This document shows positions 52,893 to 64,000 of a stretch of 64,000 nucleotides of DNA, piece after piece (position 1 is the stretch's first letter; each line of letters begins with the position of its first letter). The stretch spans positions 14,885,501 through 14,949,500 of the forward strand of contig NC_089726.1 in NCBI RefSeq assembly GCF_035083965.1, written 5' to 3'. The DNA comes from Branchiostoma lanceolatum. Its lineage: Eukaryota > Chordata > Leptocardii > Amphioxiformes > Branchiostomatidae. Below the pieces are notes generated by a model. It did no database searches and had not been told where the DNA came from. It saw only the letters and a list, made by a program, of their open reading frames with translations. The translations under genes and the position numbers were made by a program.

Positions 52893-52966
52893 CTCAGACG
52901 TTTACGTACCTGATCAGATAGTAAAAACAATATCTTATAATGTTTCAATGATACTTCAAAACAGCC
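50648..52966. repeat. Duplicated block, copy B (5' module of the second secreted gene)
   Basis: The counterpart of 40513-43727, without the TTAA transposon. Homology stops just upstream of the signal-peptide exon, so the promoter region is not shared. Confidence 0.85.
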
Positions 52967-54611
52967 GGGTATGTGGGATACTTTTAAAGGCTTTGGAGAA
53001 GTCTAGAATTGCCATGTCTATGTGACTGCCCTTGTCGAACTATGAAGTCAGATTATGCAGGGTAAATATTAGTTGGGATTCGCATGAGTGGTTAGCTCTA
53101 GTACTACTTCTGTGGCATACAGCGTAATTACTGCCATCTTCTCACGGATGATCGTGTGATTCGTCAGAAATGCAATATAGTTTTACTTTTAGATTACGCA
53201 TTCGTGGTTCAGTGACCACACCAATCGCCTCCAGAGACAGATCAGACGCGCGCCGCAGTCAATCACCACATAGCAACGCCACCCAGTCCGTAGCAACTAA
53301 AACTTGGAAGTAGGTGCGCTAGCGCTGATGACGGCATATAAGAAGATGGTCACAATCTTCCCAATCAACCTGTGCTTTTTAATACGTCCTCGAGGTGCGG
53401 CTATCCTCAAACGCGGGACCTCCATTTAACGTCCTATCCAAACACCCTGCCACTGCGCCACCGCGACGCCACTTTGTTGTGTAGTAGGTCTATTCACGGA
53501 CTTTAGGCTACAGTATTTATGTTGGGTAACCGCCGCGGTACATGTTTTCGCTAAAATGCTCCCGACGACGGTTTCTCCGGTCGCTCACTCCGGACTACAC
53601 AGCAGTACGTTTGGATATGAAGAACAGTAGGTTTTTCACTGTTTCTGTCTGATTTTCGTAGACGGAAATGTACGATAGTTCTCGTGAAACCAAGGAGGGC
53701 AAATTCTTGTGTTGGAAATATGTACATGTACCGCAGCTGCCGCTTGCAGCGTCGGTTGCCGCAGTGCTTTGGTTCTCGCCGTTAAAGAGATTATCTTCCA
53801 CGTTGTATTCTTGTTACTCTAATGTTACAAAGTCCTCCTCAAAGTCACTGAAATCGAAGTCGCTCCACACGAAGTCATTATCGCCGGGTCGCACCCATGA
53901 AAATCAACTTTGCCAAGCGCTCGGCGTGGGATGTATGCAAATCGGAGTAATTAACACAAATTCCGACAATACAAAATGCCGTATATTTTCGTTGTTAACA
54001 ACTTTTAGGCCCGCAATCTACTCTAGATTGGTAGTAAATGTCTCGTCGATGATAAATCGTTTTAATGTTGTGAGCTGGATTGCGAAATTAAGCAGAAATT
54101 TGCGATATTTGAAAGGTCGTTTCCTGCTCCGCCGAACCCCGAAACCTTTTCGGCTCCGCCGAACTCCCCGCTCGTGCCTTCGGCATCACTTGGGGTTTCG
54201 CTCGGAACTCGGAAGCTCGACACGGGTGATCCCCGCGCCGAGTACTACGTCACGATCGGAACTTCAGCAGCTATTCAACGACAATACCTTTGCCTACCGC
54301 CTGTGGTCTTAGCCTGGAATCCAAACCTATTATAGCTTCCGAGTCTCTCTCCGCAAGAGCTCCGCGGGAGCTATAATAGGTTTGGATTCCAGGCTACTGT
54401 GGTCTATTCTGTGAATACATGGATGGGGCGACTAATATGAGACAGGCAACTCTACCGCCCCGGCATTAGAGCCGCGAGAGCCGTCGGTGCGCATTGATGA
54501 TATTGCCTTTTTTAAAAAGCTGTTATTACGTAATACATTGCCGTCGTGATCTGACGATCGGCGTATTCTACGGCAGTGGGCCTCCTTCATTTAAAACATA
54601 AAAAATAAACA
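52967..54611. other. CpG-richer upstream region of the second secreted gene
   Basis: The stretch 53.2-54.3 kb is richer in CpG than its surroundings. It carries overlapping open frames on both strands (a 214-codon plus-strand frame from 53668; on the minus strand an acidic run DFDFSDFEEDF), none recognised. It may contain the promoter and untranslated exon of the second secreted gene, or a decayed element. Confidence 0.3.
54310..54396. mobile_element. 87-bp hairpin MITE with 9-bp target-site duplication
   Basis: The arms are perfect inverted repeats of 28 bp (starting TAGCCTGGAATCCAAACC). CTGTGGTCT is duplicated exactly on both sides (54301-54309 and 54397-54405). The whole element is little more than its two arms. 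A 9-bp duplication is typical of Mutator-like elements. Confidence 0.85.
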
Positions 54612-56559
54612 GCCAAATAAACGCAGGATCAAGGAAGAACAGATCTACTACCCGTTACCCGCTTTACCTCCCCGAGACTCACTGCGCTTTGTTTAAAGCG
54701 TTCTGTCAGAAAGTATGACATTTGTGTAGCTTTTGTTCATAAGTGCCCGGATGATTTGGGCGACAGAACTTTGGTGGCTACTGTTAAGAATTTTCGAACA
54801 TGGACATGCACCCCTCCCATGTTCTTTGAAGCCGACAGAAGCACACCGCCGATGTCTACCATTGTACATGTACAATCATTACTGGAAACTTTTATGAAAA
54901 AAAACCCGCTTTCTATACAACTTATACTTTCGGAGGCAAATGGTCAATCCGAGATTTCACCCGACCATTGGCAGTTGTACGCCAGTCCGCTATCGTTCCC
55001 TTCAGCGAAAAGACTGCTTAAAACAGTAACGTACCTTCCTTCTAAGTCCCTAACTAATCTCCATACAAATTATAACCTCTGTCTATGATTTGCAGCATTT
55101 TCTGTTTAAAAGTACCGATTCTCAAATTAATAAGGCAAAGGAATAACGGTTAAAGACGTCACGAGGGCCAAAGTATTCGTTTCGGAATTATTCCAGACTT
55201 TGTGTAAATCATAAGATAAAAGAAACGGCCAGAACTTACTTTTTCTGCTGGCTGCGGGCGGTGAAAGAAGTGCCTGAAGTGTCGCTTTCTTCTCCCAGAC
55301 TGGTGCGCTCAGGGGCCAATCTAACAATTTATAGCAGTACATATACAAATTTTCTGACAACCATCCACAATATGCCTTTTAAGGGAAATGGTTTCTCTAC
55401 ACTTTGGTGATGGGGAGAACGCACTTCTATGATTGGCGAAAGAAACCTGGGTAGAATTTCGGGGAGGAGCTCAGGAAAGATTACATCATTATCAGTAGAT
55501 AGTGCTAACACGTTTTCAAGTTAAAAACGCAATCAACCGTCAGACACGATCTCAAGTGTACCGTTAAGTTCCCAGTTTACTACACAACAATGGAACAGCA
55601 TCACCGTGAACCCTGTCTTTTCAACCAACACATACCAGTTGCAGGATGTGCCCAAAATATGCCAAATGAAACTCTCTCTCTGAGAAGCACGTTTAGATGA
55701 TATCTTTATTTTAAAGTACAGAGCAGACTGCCAAGAAGTGATCGAAAAGCAAAATGGACGATAAAATTTAGATTTCTAACGTAATTTAGATGCAGTTTTT
55801 TGTCACAGTGTGCAGAATATAGCCAACCTTCTTATCAGACACAAGCAGACTTTAATATCAAGCACATTTTTCCATAAAATTTGGTTGCATGATTATATTG
55901 CATCAAGAGAAGGTTATCACTTGCTGCCTCAGCATTTGGTCGAGTACGAAAAACAGTTTGGAACCGCAAGGACATCAGTAGATGCCTGAAAGTGCGCCTC
56001 TTTTGGGCACTTATACTCCCCATAGCTGCATATGCTTGTGAAACTTGTACCTTAAAAAGACAGATGAACTTCTCCTTTTAGCCTTCGAAATGGGATGCGT
56101 ACGGGCAATTCTCTGCATCACGCTCCGTGATCGCATGCCAAATGTTAAAATCAGATCCAAACTCGGGACAAAAAAGACCATCGTGGAAATGGTACAGACA
56201 AGAAAGCTGAGGTGGTTTGGACACGTCATAAGACGACCCCCACAAACACTAGTCTGCAAAGCCTACAGCCAGGAGTTGGCTACCCCCAGACCCCGGGGAA
56301 GACGACCGAAGAGATGGAAAGACGAAATTGTGAAGGACACGGTCTTAAACAGTCGGGAAGCAGAGGCTAGGGCAAGGGACAGGACTGCTTGGAGGATCCT
56401 CCTGGAAAGCAAGGGGCCAGTTTCTGGCCTGAGCACGTAGGCAGTAGGCAGGCAGGATTATATTGCAGCACTTAAATTTTACGGGAATATCATCATATTT
56501 AGACGGTTTGAGCCAATCATCATCAACTGTAGTCCCAGGCTGGCGGGGTAAGACTTTGC
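54612..56559. repeat. Segmental duplication, copy 1
   Basis: Aligns with 57099-58614, from GCCAAATAAACGCAGG to GGCTGGCGGG(G/T)TAAGACTTTGC. It includes extra sequence at about 55.37-55.79 kb and a LINE insertion not present in copy 2. Short open frames are shared by both copies but none is recognised. Confidence 0.82.
55903..56455 (+). mobile_element. 5'-truncated non-LTR retrotransposon fragment (reverse-transcriptase C-terminal part)
   Basis: The translation resembles the C-terminal part of LINE reverse transcriptases (ETCTL, then FEMGCVRAILCITLRDR, then RKLRWFGHVIRRP, then RGRRPKRWKDEI), with a frameshift near 56060. It is flanked by an exact 12-bp target duplication, GATTATATTGCA (55891-55902 and 56456-56467). 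The 3' end is a GGCAGTAGGCAGGCA run rather than poly(A). The other copy of the surrounding duplication lacks it. Confidence 0.85.
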
Positions 56560-56979
56560 TCAGCAACATCTCATCAGCCAATAAAATTACGCAAATGACG
56601 TCCTAATTACGACATTATGACACCAAATTTTATTTCATTTGTACATCATCTTCTAAACATCTGGCAATGAGACAAGATAGAACTTTGAAGTCTTATTCTG
56701 TATGCGCCACCCCTGGTCTCGACCTGCTTGAGGTGCAGGGATAGACGCTGTTTTTTACGACGCACCACTGAAGGCGTTACGTTTGAAGGTAGCGCCATTC
56801 GTGCGAGCTTCGCTGTGCATAAAAGAATCAATGCCTCGTACTATTTGTTTTTGAGCCAGGTGCTCCTATGTTTGAAATGTGATGCCAACACAGTTCCATT
56901 AGATCTCCTTCCCATTCAATTCCAACACTTTATTCTGCGTGCATTGAGCGTAACTGTCACATTGTATTTGGGCGAAATA

Positions 56980-57064
56980 TACCGTATTTCCCAAATACGG
57001 TGTATTTCCCAAATACAGTGTATTTCCCAAATACAGTGTATTTCCCAAATACAGTGTATTTACA
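56980..57064. repeat. 18-bp tandem repeat
   Basis: Four to five copies of TTTCCCAAATACAGTGTA, between the two copies of the segmental duplication. Confidence 0.85.
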
Positions 57065-57098
57065 CATCATACCAGAAACCCGAAAACTACATGGGCAT

Positions 57099-58614
57099 GC
57101 CAAATAAACGCAGGATCAAGGAAGAACAGATCTACTACCCGTTACCCGTTTTACCTCCCCGAGACTCAAGCTCACTGCGCTTTGTTTAAAGCGTTCTGTT
57201 AGAAAGTATGACATTTATGTAGCTTTTGTTCATAAGTTCCCGGATCCTGATGATTTGGGCGTTAGAACTTTGGTGGCTACTGTTAAGAATTTTCGAACGT
57301 GGACATGCAGCACACCGCCGATGTCTACCATTGTACATGTACATTCATTACTGTAAACTTTTATGAAAAAAACCTGCCCGCTTTCTATATAAACAAGTTA
57401 TACTTTCGGAGGCAAATGGTCAATCCGAGATTTCACCCGACCATTGGAAGTTGTACGCCAGTCCGCTATCGTTCCCTTCGGCGAAAAGACTGCTTAAAAC
57501 AGTAACGTTCCTTCCTTCAAGGTCCCCAACTAATCTCCATATAAATTATAACCTCTGTCTATGATTTGCAGCATTTTCATTATAAAAGTACCGATTCTCA
57601 AATTAATAAGGCAAAGGAATAACGGTTAAAGACGTCACGAGGGCCAAAGTCTTCGTTCCGGGATTATATTATTCCAGACTTTGTGTAAATCATGAGATAG
57701 AAGTAACGGCCAGAACTTACTTTTTCTGCTGGCTGCGGGCGGTGAAAGAAATGCCTGAAGTGTCGCTTTCTTCTCCCAGACTGGTGCGCTCTGGTGTTCA
57801 GGGGCCAATCTAAAAAAATTATAGCAGTACATATGTAAGTTTTCTGCCAATCGTCCATAATCTCTCTCTCTCTCTGGAATACAGGTCTGAGTGGAGCAGA
57901 AGAACAAGGTTTACCGTCTACTACACAACAATGGAACAGCAATACCGTAAATCCTGTTTACATGCAGTTTTTTTTGCAGAATATAGCCAACCTTCTTATC
58001 TATAAAATGCAAGCAGACTTTGATATTCAGCACAGCTTTTCCATCCTCGTCCACCAGGACCTTTCCGCTCTACGTTACATCGCTCGCGGAAAAGGCCCTG
58101 GTAACACGGGGTGGAATCCATGGTTATTGCAGGTCGAGCCTCCAAAACAGCTTCAGCCAATCAGAGGGGTTAAAACCCATTTGCTTCCACTCATCGGAAG
58201 CAAACGCGCAAAGAACGCTGGGAAGCTATCAACCAATCAGGTTACGTGTTACGGCTAGCATTAATTATTCATGAGCTACAACTGCCGTTTGTGCCAAAAA
58301 AGGGCTAGCTCATTAACTATTCATGAGGTACAACTGCCGTTTGTGCCAAATAAGGGTTAGCTCATTAATTATTCATGAGCAAGCCTCGTCGACCTGCAAT
58401 AACCATGGATGCCACCCCGTGTTACCAGGGCCTTTTCCGCGAGCGATGTAACGTAGAGCGGAAAGGTCCTGGTGGACGAGGATGAGCTTTTCATAAAAAG
58501 TTGGTTGCATGATTATTTTGCATCACTTAAATTGTACGGGAATATCATCATATTTAGTCGGTTTGAGCCAATCATCATGAACTGTAGTCCCAGGCTGGCG
58601 GGTTAAGACTTTGC
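57099..58614. repeat. Segmental duplication, copy 2
   Basis: Counterpart of 54612-56559. It lacks the LINE fragment but contains a 443-bp inverted-repeat element. Confidence 0.82.
58042..58484. mobile_element. 443-bp inverted-repeat element with 8-bp target-site duplication
   Basis: Arms of about 95 bp, starting CATCCTCGTCCACCAGGACC and ending with the mirror GGTGGACGAGGATG, match almost perfectly. AGCTTTTC is repeated exactly on both sides (58034-58041 and 58485-58492). The loop contains about two and a half tandem copies of a roughly 62-bp unit (TTCATGAGCTACAACTGCCG). The equivalent place in copy 1 (near 55870) has no insertion. It is non-coding; an 8-bp duplication is compatible with hAT or P-like elements. 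Confidence 0.88.
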
Positions 58615-59492
58615 ACGGAGCCGAAAACATAGTCTAAGGTAAAAATGGAATGTAAACCGTATCAGTGCTTGGTTCTTGGGCAGAGGGGGACAAAACACGT
58701 GATAGCGGTGTCATGATCTCGCGACGGAAAATTCAGCGCGAAAACCGCGAAAATAAAACCACCAAGAACATTTCAAGATTTACAGTACACAACTTAGACC
58801 TTTCTACAAGGAAGTCGAATTGAGTGTTGATATGAGAGCCATGCCGGCAGCATAAATTCCAACCGTGTGCCCGCAACTGAATTGATAAATCGATTCAATA
58901 AGAGCCTAGAATCGATTTGTCCACGTGTGCACGCACACACACTCTCACACAGAATGGTTAGCCTAAGCACCCTTCGTCCGTTAAACTTGACTTTAGCAGA
59001 GAAAAGAACAACCGATGATAGCGTCTGTCAATTTGACCTCGGCCAACAAATTAAAGCTTCGGGGCCCCTTACCCTACACCGGTGTCTGTCGTTAAAAGCC
59101 CCGAAGCTTCGTCATGTACAAAGCTCGGATCTTTGCATCAAGAAACAAGCTATCTACGTACCAAAAATCATTACCACCCGTCACCACCTTCTTGAGTTAT
59201 TCTCTGTCACAGTCTGAAAAAAACCCTGGTCCTGCAGTTCCCATAAAGACGCCCAAAACCATGCCACTTATTCACTGCCCCAAGAGCTATCTACCACTGA
59301 AAAATCAAGACCATGGCATGTCCAGAACACTGGATATGAAAACAGGAAGTTTCGCTGCAGTACGGTAACAAGCCGCTAGGGGGCCCAAAATCTAATCATT
59401 TCCAGGTCTCTTCAAGACCTACCCACATATCAAGGATCAAGACAATCCATTCAGGCCTTTTTGAGTTATGCTGTTCATCCAAACATACACAT

Positions 59493-59611
<119 letters not shown>

Positions 59612-59939
59612 CATACTAATGCTACTCCAAACATAACCTTCTGGGCGAAGGTAAAAATACCAAATATCTGTCTGTGAAAGGTTGCACAAGCACAGGTCAA
59701 GCGCGGGAAACAACGGTGTACACCAACAGAATTAAACTGTTCTAATAAGACTGTAAAAAAGCCTAACCGGGAATGAACAGGCCTGTGGTAATTCTGAGAC
59801 CACACTTCTCTGATAGCAGGCTCCCTCGGTCTTGAGCTCCGTCGTTTCTTGTCTCCCAGCTCAGACTGTATTGGGCGGGGAGACTGACTTGACTTTAAGA
59901 GACCGACTCAGTCCAAAATCATGCAAACAATATCTGTCA

Positions 59940-61120
59940 AGGTGGACTCAAAATGATCGATTTTAATATAATGAACAAGGCCTTAAAAGCCATATGGATT
60001 AAAAGATTTCTAATGGACCCATCAAAAGAAAAAGAGCACTTGTTTGCAAGATGGGGAGGCTTCCTGTTGTTCCGATGCAATTACGCTACCTCTCAGTTAA
60101 ATCTTAACGACATGCCCCCATTTTACAAAGATGTTTTAGTTGCATGGGAAGAAGTGATGGAATACGAACCCAAAACACACAGACAAATATGTTCGCAAGT
60201 TTTGTGGAATAATAGATTTATTTTAGTAAAAAATGCACCAATATATTACAAAATCTGGATAGATGCCGGAATTATCTATCTGAACGATTTGTTGTACGAG
60301 GATGGATCTTTTCTTACAAACAAAGACCTACACAATTTATATGGTTTGACCATGGATTCAAGACAAATAATGAACTTCAATTCTATAAAAGCGGCAATAC
60401 CAAAAAATTGGAAAGATAATATTAAAAACAATGGGAAAAAGTGCGCCTCTAAAAATATCATTGAATACACGGAGAGAATCCATCCCCTCACAACAACATG
60501 TAAACAGATATACGATACCCTTATAGAAAAACAAGTTATACCACCCACTAGAGAAAACGAAATCATACGTAAAATTGGCAAAGACAACATCGAGAAAGTT
60601 TATACTACCGCCTTTATTGTCACTAAAGAAACCAATTTACAATATTTTCAGTACAAGATAATCCACCATTTCCTACCTACAAACAGCTGGTTAAAAAAAA
60701 CAAATGTAGTAAAAACCCACCGATGCAATAGCTGTAAGGAAAAACATACCATAGTACATATGTTTGTGTATTGTAAAGAGGTTAAAATGTTCTGGAAGCA
60801 ATTCTGTCTTTGGTGGAGGAACTATGAAAAGAAAGATGTAGAGCTAGACGAGAATTTGATTGTATATGGTGTATGCTACCGTCGTACGGCCAATGCCACA
60901 CTTTTATATTATATTCTCTTGGCAAAATACTGTATATACCTATGTTATGTAAAAAACATGAAACCAAATTTTGCACTTTTTAAGAACAGGGTAAATAATA
61001 GTACAGAGATAGCCCCGTAAGGCGATACTGCCTGATCGCAATTACTCTTATGTATTATAATGTTATGTGATTGTTATGTGAATGTAATGTTATGCAAATG
61101 TTAATAAAGGTTGAATAAAG

Positions 61121-61147
<27 letters not shown>
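59940..61147 (+). mobile_element. 5'-truncated LINE with open reverse-transcriptase C-terminal frame and poly(A)
   Basis: An uninterrupted frame from about 59953 to the stop at 61018-61020 encodes the C-terminal part of a LINE ORF2 protein, ending with the RT-associated zinc-binding pattern (CNSCKEKHTIVHMFVYC, then FW). It is followed by AATAAA and a poly(A) run to 61147. TCTGTCA occurs just before the insertion (59933-59939) and just after the A-run (61148-61154), as expected for a short target duplication. The endonuclease and polymerase parts are missing, so it was dead on arrival, but the lack of stops suggests a recent insertion from an active family. Confidence 0.88.
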
Positions 61148-61151
<4 letters not shown>

Positions 61152-64000
61152 TCATAGGGGTGTTTAGTTACTGCGCACTATTCCCGATTTGCCCAACAAG
61201 AGCTACATGTGGGCTGTGACCCATCACGAGCCTAGGTCATGAGCGCCACAGGAAACGCCTCCGGGCGCCATGATACATATGTAAGAGACCAGGTGTTTGC
61301 TGTGACTAGCTTATTAAGGGGTAGGTATGTGTATACAGGTAGACTTCAGAAGACTCCTGTTGGGTGGTACAAACATAACAAATATCAGTCAAATTTAGCT
61401 ATAGGATGCTGAATGATTTGGCCGAGAGCTAGGCAGACGGAGGAGTGCCCACACTTTGACCCAACACCTCACTATCACTGTCAAGAAAGCTTCTATATCC
61501 GAGGGATTGTTCCTTGAGGTAGCACCACTTTTCAGCAAAACTTATCATTGATCATGAGGTACCACAACCCGTCGTTACATTTCAATGATTTATAGAAAGA
61601 CATGTGTACTTCAGCATGTGGAAAGGGACTTACTCGTATGGAATGCTATTATGTTTATGGCTCAATTCTTTCGCCTGTGACAATTGTACAGCCAATGTGA
61701 CCGATTATGTCACGGATAAGAAGGAAAGGCAAATGAAATGCCATAAAAATGAAAACACAGCGACACTGTAGTTTTTAAACCATAACCTGTTTTTCATCTC
61801 TACCCCCAAATCTTTTGCATGAAGCCACTAAGCAAAATAAATAGTAACATTCTATTTACTAATCAGATATGAAATACACTCGTCAACAAAGCTAGCTAGC
61901 TACATCTCATCGGAGTGACAAAAATTGACTGTTTTCAAACTGTTCTATACACCTACTAACAAATCGTCTATACTGTGCATGGACAATTTTACCTTTTCAA
62001 AGTTCCTTACATGAAATTCGCATGACTTCAGATTTATCTGTGTCTAATGAAAAGCAATGAAATCCAAGAGAGTTATAGTTATTGCTTCAATAATCTAACT
62101 CAAAGAGTATCTTAGACTAAAACGGTTGCATCAACTGTAAAATAGCAAGTGTAATGTCTGCATAACAACTACCTTTTTCAGTATATTTCAACTACCTTGT
62201 TCGGTATATCTTAACTTTTATAGTTTTAAGTCCACTTGGTATTGTTACATTTTGATGATATGTAGCATCTGAGTATCAACGCTCATGAGCATATTCACAG
62301 GACGCCACCTAAGCTATACCTCCACTTTATGGCGATGTCTTGATAAACCTTAGTCAAGCCTCAGGAGCATCAAATGTCTTGATCTGGGCTACCTTCTAAA
62401 TTCTAGCTTCGTTCTCGATTTCATTATCAAAAGTACCTGTAGATGCTTGGATACTTCTATCTATAAAGGTTGCGTATAATTTGCTCCATAATTACTGCAT
62501 TATCATATGCTACTATTGTTGTCACGCAGTACACACACACCAATTACACATATAGGCTCAGTCTGCACTACTGCTAATGTTATACCATTGTTGCTGTTGT
62601 TGTTCTTGTCGAGCTATACTTAAAAGTAGCACAAATCTACATGCTATTTGCTCACTACGGGTACTCGTATGCAATGCTGCTATTGTCTATGGTTCAATTC
62701 CATCATTTGTGTACATTATGCAGCCAATGTGACAGATGATTCTACCAATTAGACCGCTATTGAACAAAATAACATCAAAAGGAAAACACAGTGACACAGC
62801 AGCTTTTAAACCATAACCTTTATTTTTGCATTTCTGTCCCCAAATGTCTTCACAAGACATGCAGTCTACCCCCAACTGTTTTGCATATGAAGCCACCAAA
62901 TCAATATCACATTTATAAGCAGCCATGAAATTCACAAGTCCACAAAGCTGGCTAGCGGCATCTAACCGTAAAAACAATGAATTAAATGGACTATTCATAT
63001 TCCACTCCATCCCACAGACATAGATGTGAAATATTACTGCTTTATGTCATGTTTCATCTTCTTCTCCTACCACTTGGTCATGAATAACCTTATGATAATG
63101 ATTTTTTGTTCATTTGATATAGGCATTTACAAGTATTCAAAATACTTTTTAGTTTTTTTTGTCATTTTCAGATCAAAAATGTATATTTTGGCCTCATGTG
63201 TCCTGGCACTATATCAAAATGACCTGACATTTGGCATGAGGGTGCCTTGAGTATATTTTAACGGGACTCATTTTTTCCAACATCCACATTTTTTGGCTAT
63301 TTTCAGACCTAAAATGTATATTTCAGGCTCCTGTGCTCTGGTATTCAAACCAAATGACTGGAAATTTAGTTATGGGGGTGTCTAGAACATATGCATGCCC
63401 ACAGGACTTTATTCCCATTGTTGGCATACACTTCTTCAAAATGATTTATTCGCGGACTTTTGGCCTGTGCAGGTTCAAACTATTACAAGCCAAGTAACTA
63501 ATCGGCTATCCTGCGTATAAAAAAATGTACCTCTTCAAAATTCCATTCAAGAAGTTCACATGACCTAAGTTTTATCTGTGTCTGGGGAATGGCAATGAAA
63601 TATTTTAATCTGAGTTATAATCTGACAAAGAGTATAGTGGACTAAAACTGTCGGATCAACTGTAAGTTATCAAGTGTACTGTCTGCGTAACAACTACCTA
63701 TTTCAAGGTTCCTTGACTTTTTAGACGTCCATTTGGTCTTGCTACATTTTGTTAATATGTGAGGGTTTGATTATATCTGATTACCAAAGTCGTAGAACGC
63801 CACCTATATTATATAGTCAATTTTGCATGCGCTATGCTATATCCTACTTGATGGTAATGTTTTGATAAACCGTAGTCAAGTACAGGAGGATTGAACACCG
63901 TGTGATGTTTTCCACCTTTTGGATTCTTCACCCATCTTATAGTAAAAAGTAAATGGTTGAATATTTCTGCCTATTGCATATACTTTGGACTATAGATACT
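61148..64000. other. Right-edge region with an internal tandem duplication
   Basis: The stretches 61.62-62.43 kb and 62.65-63.95 kb are diverged direct repeats; the second carries about 0.45 kb of extra sequence near 63.0-63.45 kb. A 107-codon minus-strand frame (63010-62687) lies in the second copy, while the same stretch in the first copy is broken. Sequence at 62.56-62.67 kb resembles the 3' end of the lectin gene. No gene is called. Confidence 0.5.

Noticed and set aside
53668-54312. 214-codon plus-strand ORF near 54 kb
   Set aside because: Low-complexity Ser/Arg/Leu composition, no recognised domain, CpG-rich context and competing frames on the other strand; treated as unproven.
56980-57064. 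18-bp repeat considered as a CRISPR-like array
   Set aside because: Units are directly contiguous with no spacers, and the DNA is from an animal.

Overview
The window is animal nuclear DNA: genes are split by many GT-AG introns, noncoding DNA is AT-rich and full of small inverted-repeat transposons, and one gene (ARL8) is a strongly conserved metazoan GTPase. A lectin gene of SUEL, WSC-like and WxxW modules, a ZU5/UPA/Death-domain gene and the density of MITEs suggest an invertebrate deuterostome, most plausibly a lancelet (Branchiostoma). The species call is inference. All gene models were spliced by hand; in each complete model the exon phases agree and the coding length is a multiple of three.

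Layout. (1) 1-2989, minus: the first four coding exons of a gene I cannot name, running off the left edge. (2) 8203-13724, plus: a two-exon gene for a 1,680-residue protein with about ten tandem winged-helix modules of the SAMD1/KAT6 type, then paired SUMO-interaction-like motifs and an acidic 25-residue repeat tail. The 5 kb between genes 1 and 2 probably holds a divergent promoter. (3) 17038-24385, minus: a 14-exon, 886-residue protein with a very acidic N-terminus, two ZU5 units, a UPA-like region and a Death domain; its introns are loaded with MITEs, a minisatellite and microsatellites. (4) 28835-35356, plus: ARL8, 7 exons, 186 residues. (5) 37879-43655 and 46964-52892, minus: two tandem secreted-protein genes of eight coding exons each. 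They share an N-terminal module (signal peptide plus four acidic mini-exons) but end in unrelated extracellular domains: SUEL lectin + WSC-like + WxxW in one (418 aa), a different conserved-looking domain in the other (310 aa). (6) 53-64 kb: mainly repeats, with a duplicated segment carrying a different insertion in each copy, a 5'-truncated LINE with a long open frame and poly(A), and a tandem duplication near the right edge.

The most interesting parts are the winged-helix array protein, a candidate multivalent CpG-DNA reader, and the pair of secreted genes. For that pair the sequence keeps a record of a promoterless duplication, a TTAA transposon with its empty site in the paralogue, and what looks like a dead 3' UTR, stripped of its poly(A) signals, inside an intron of the second gene.
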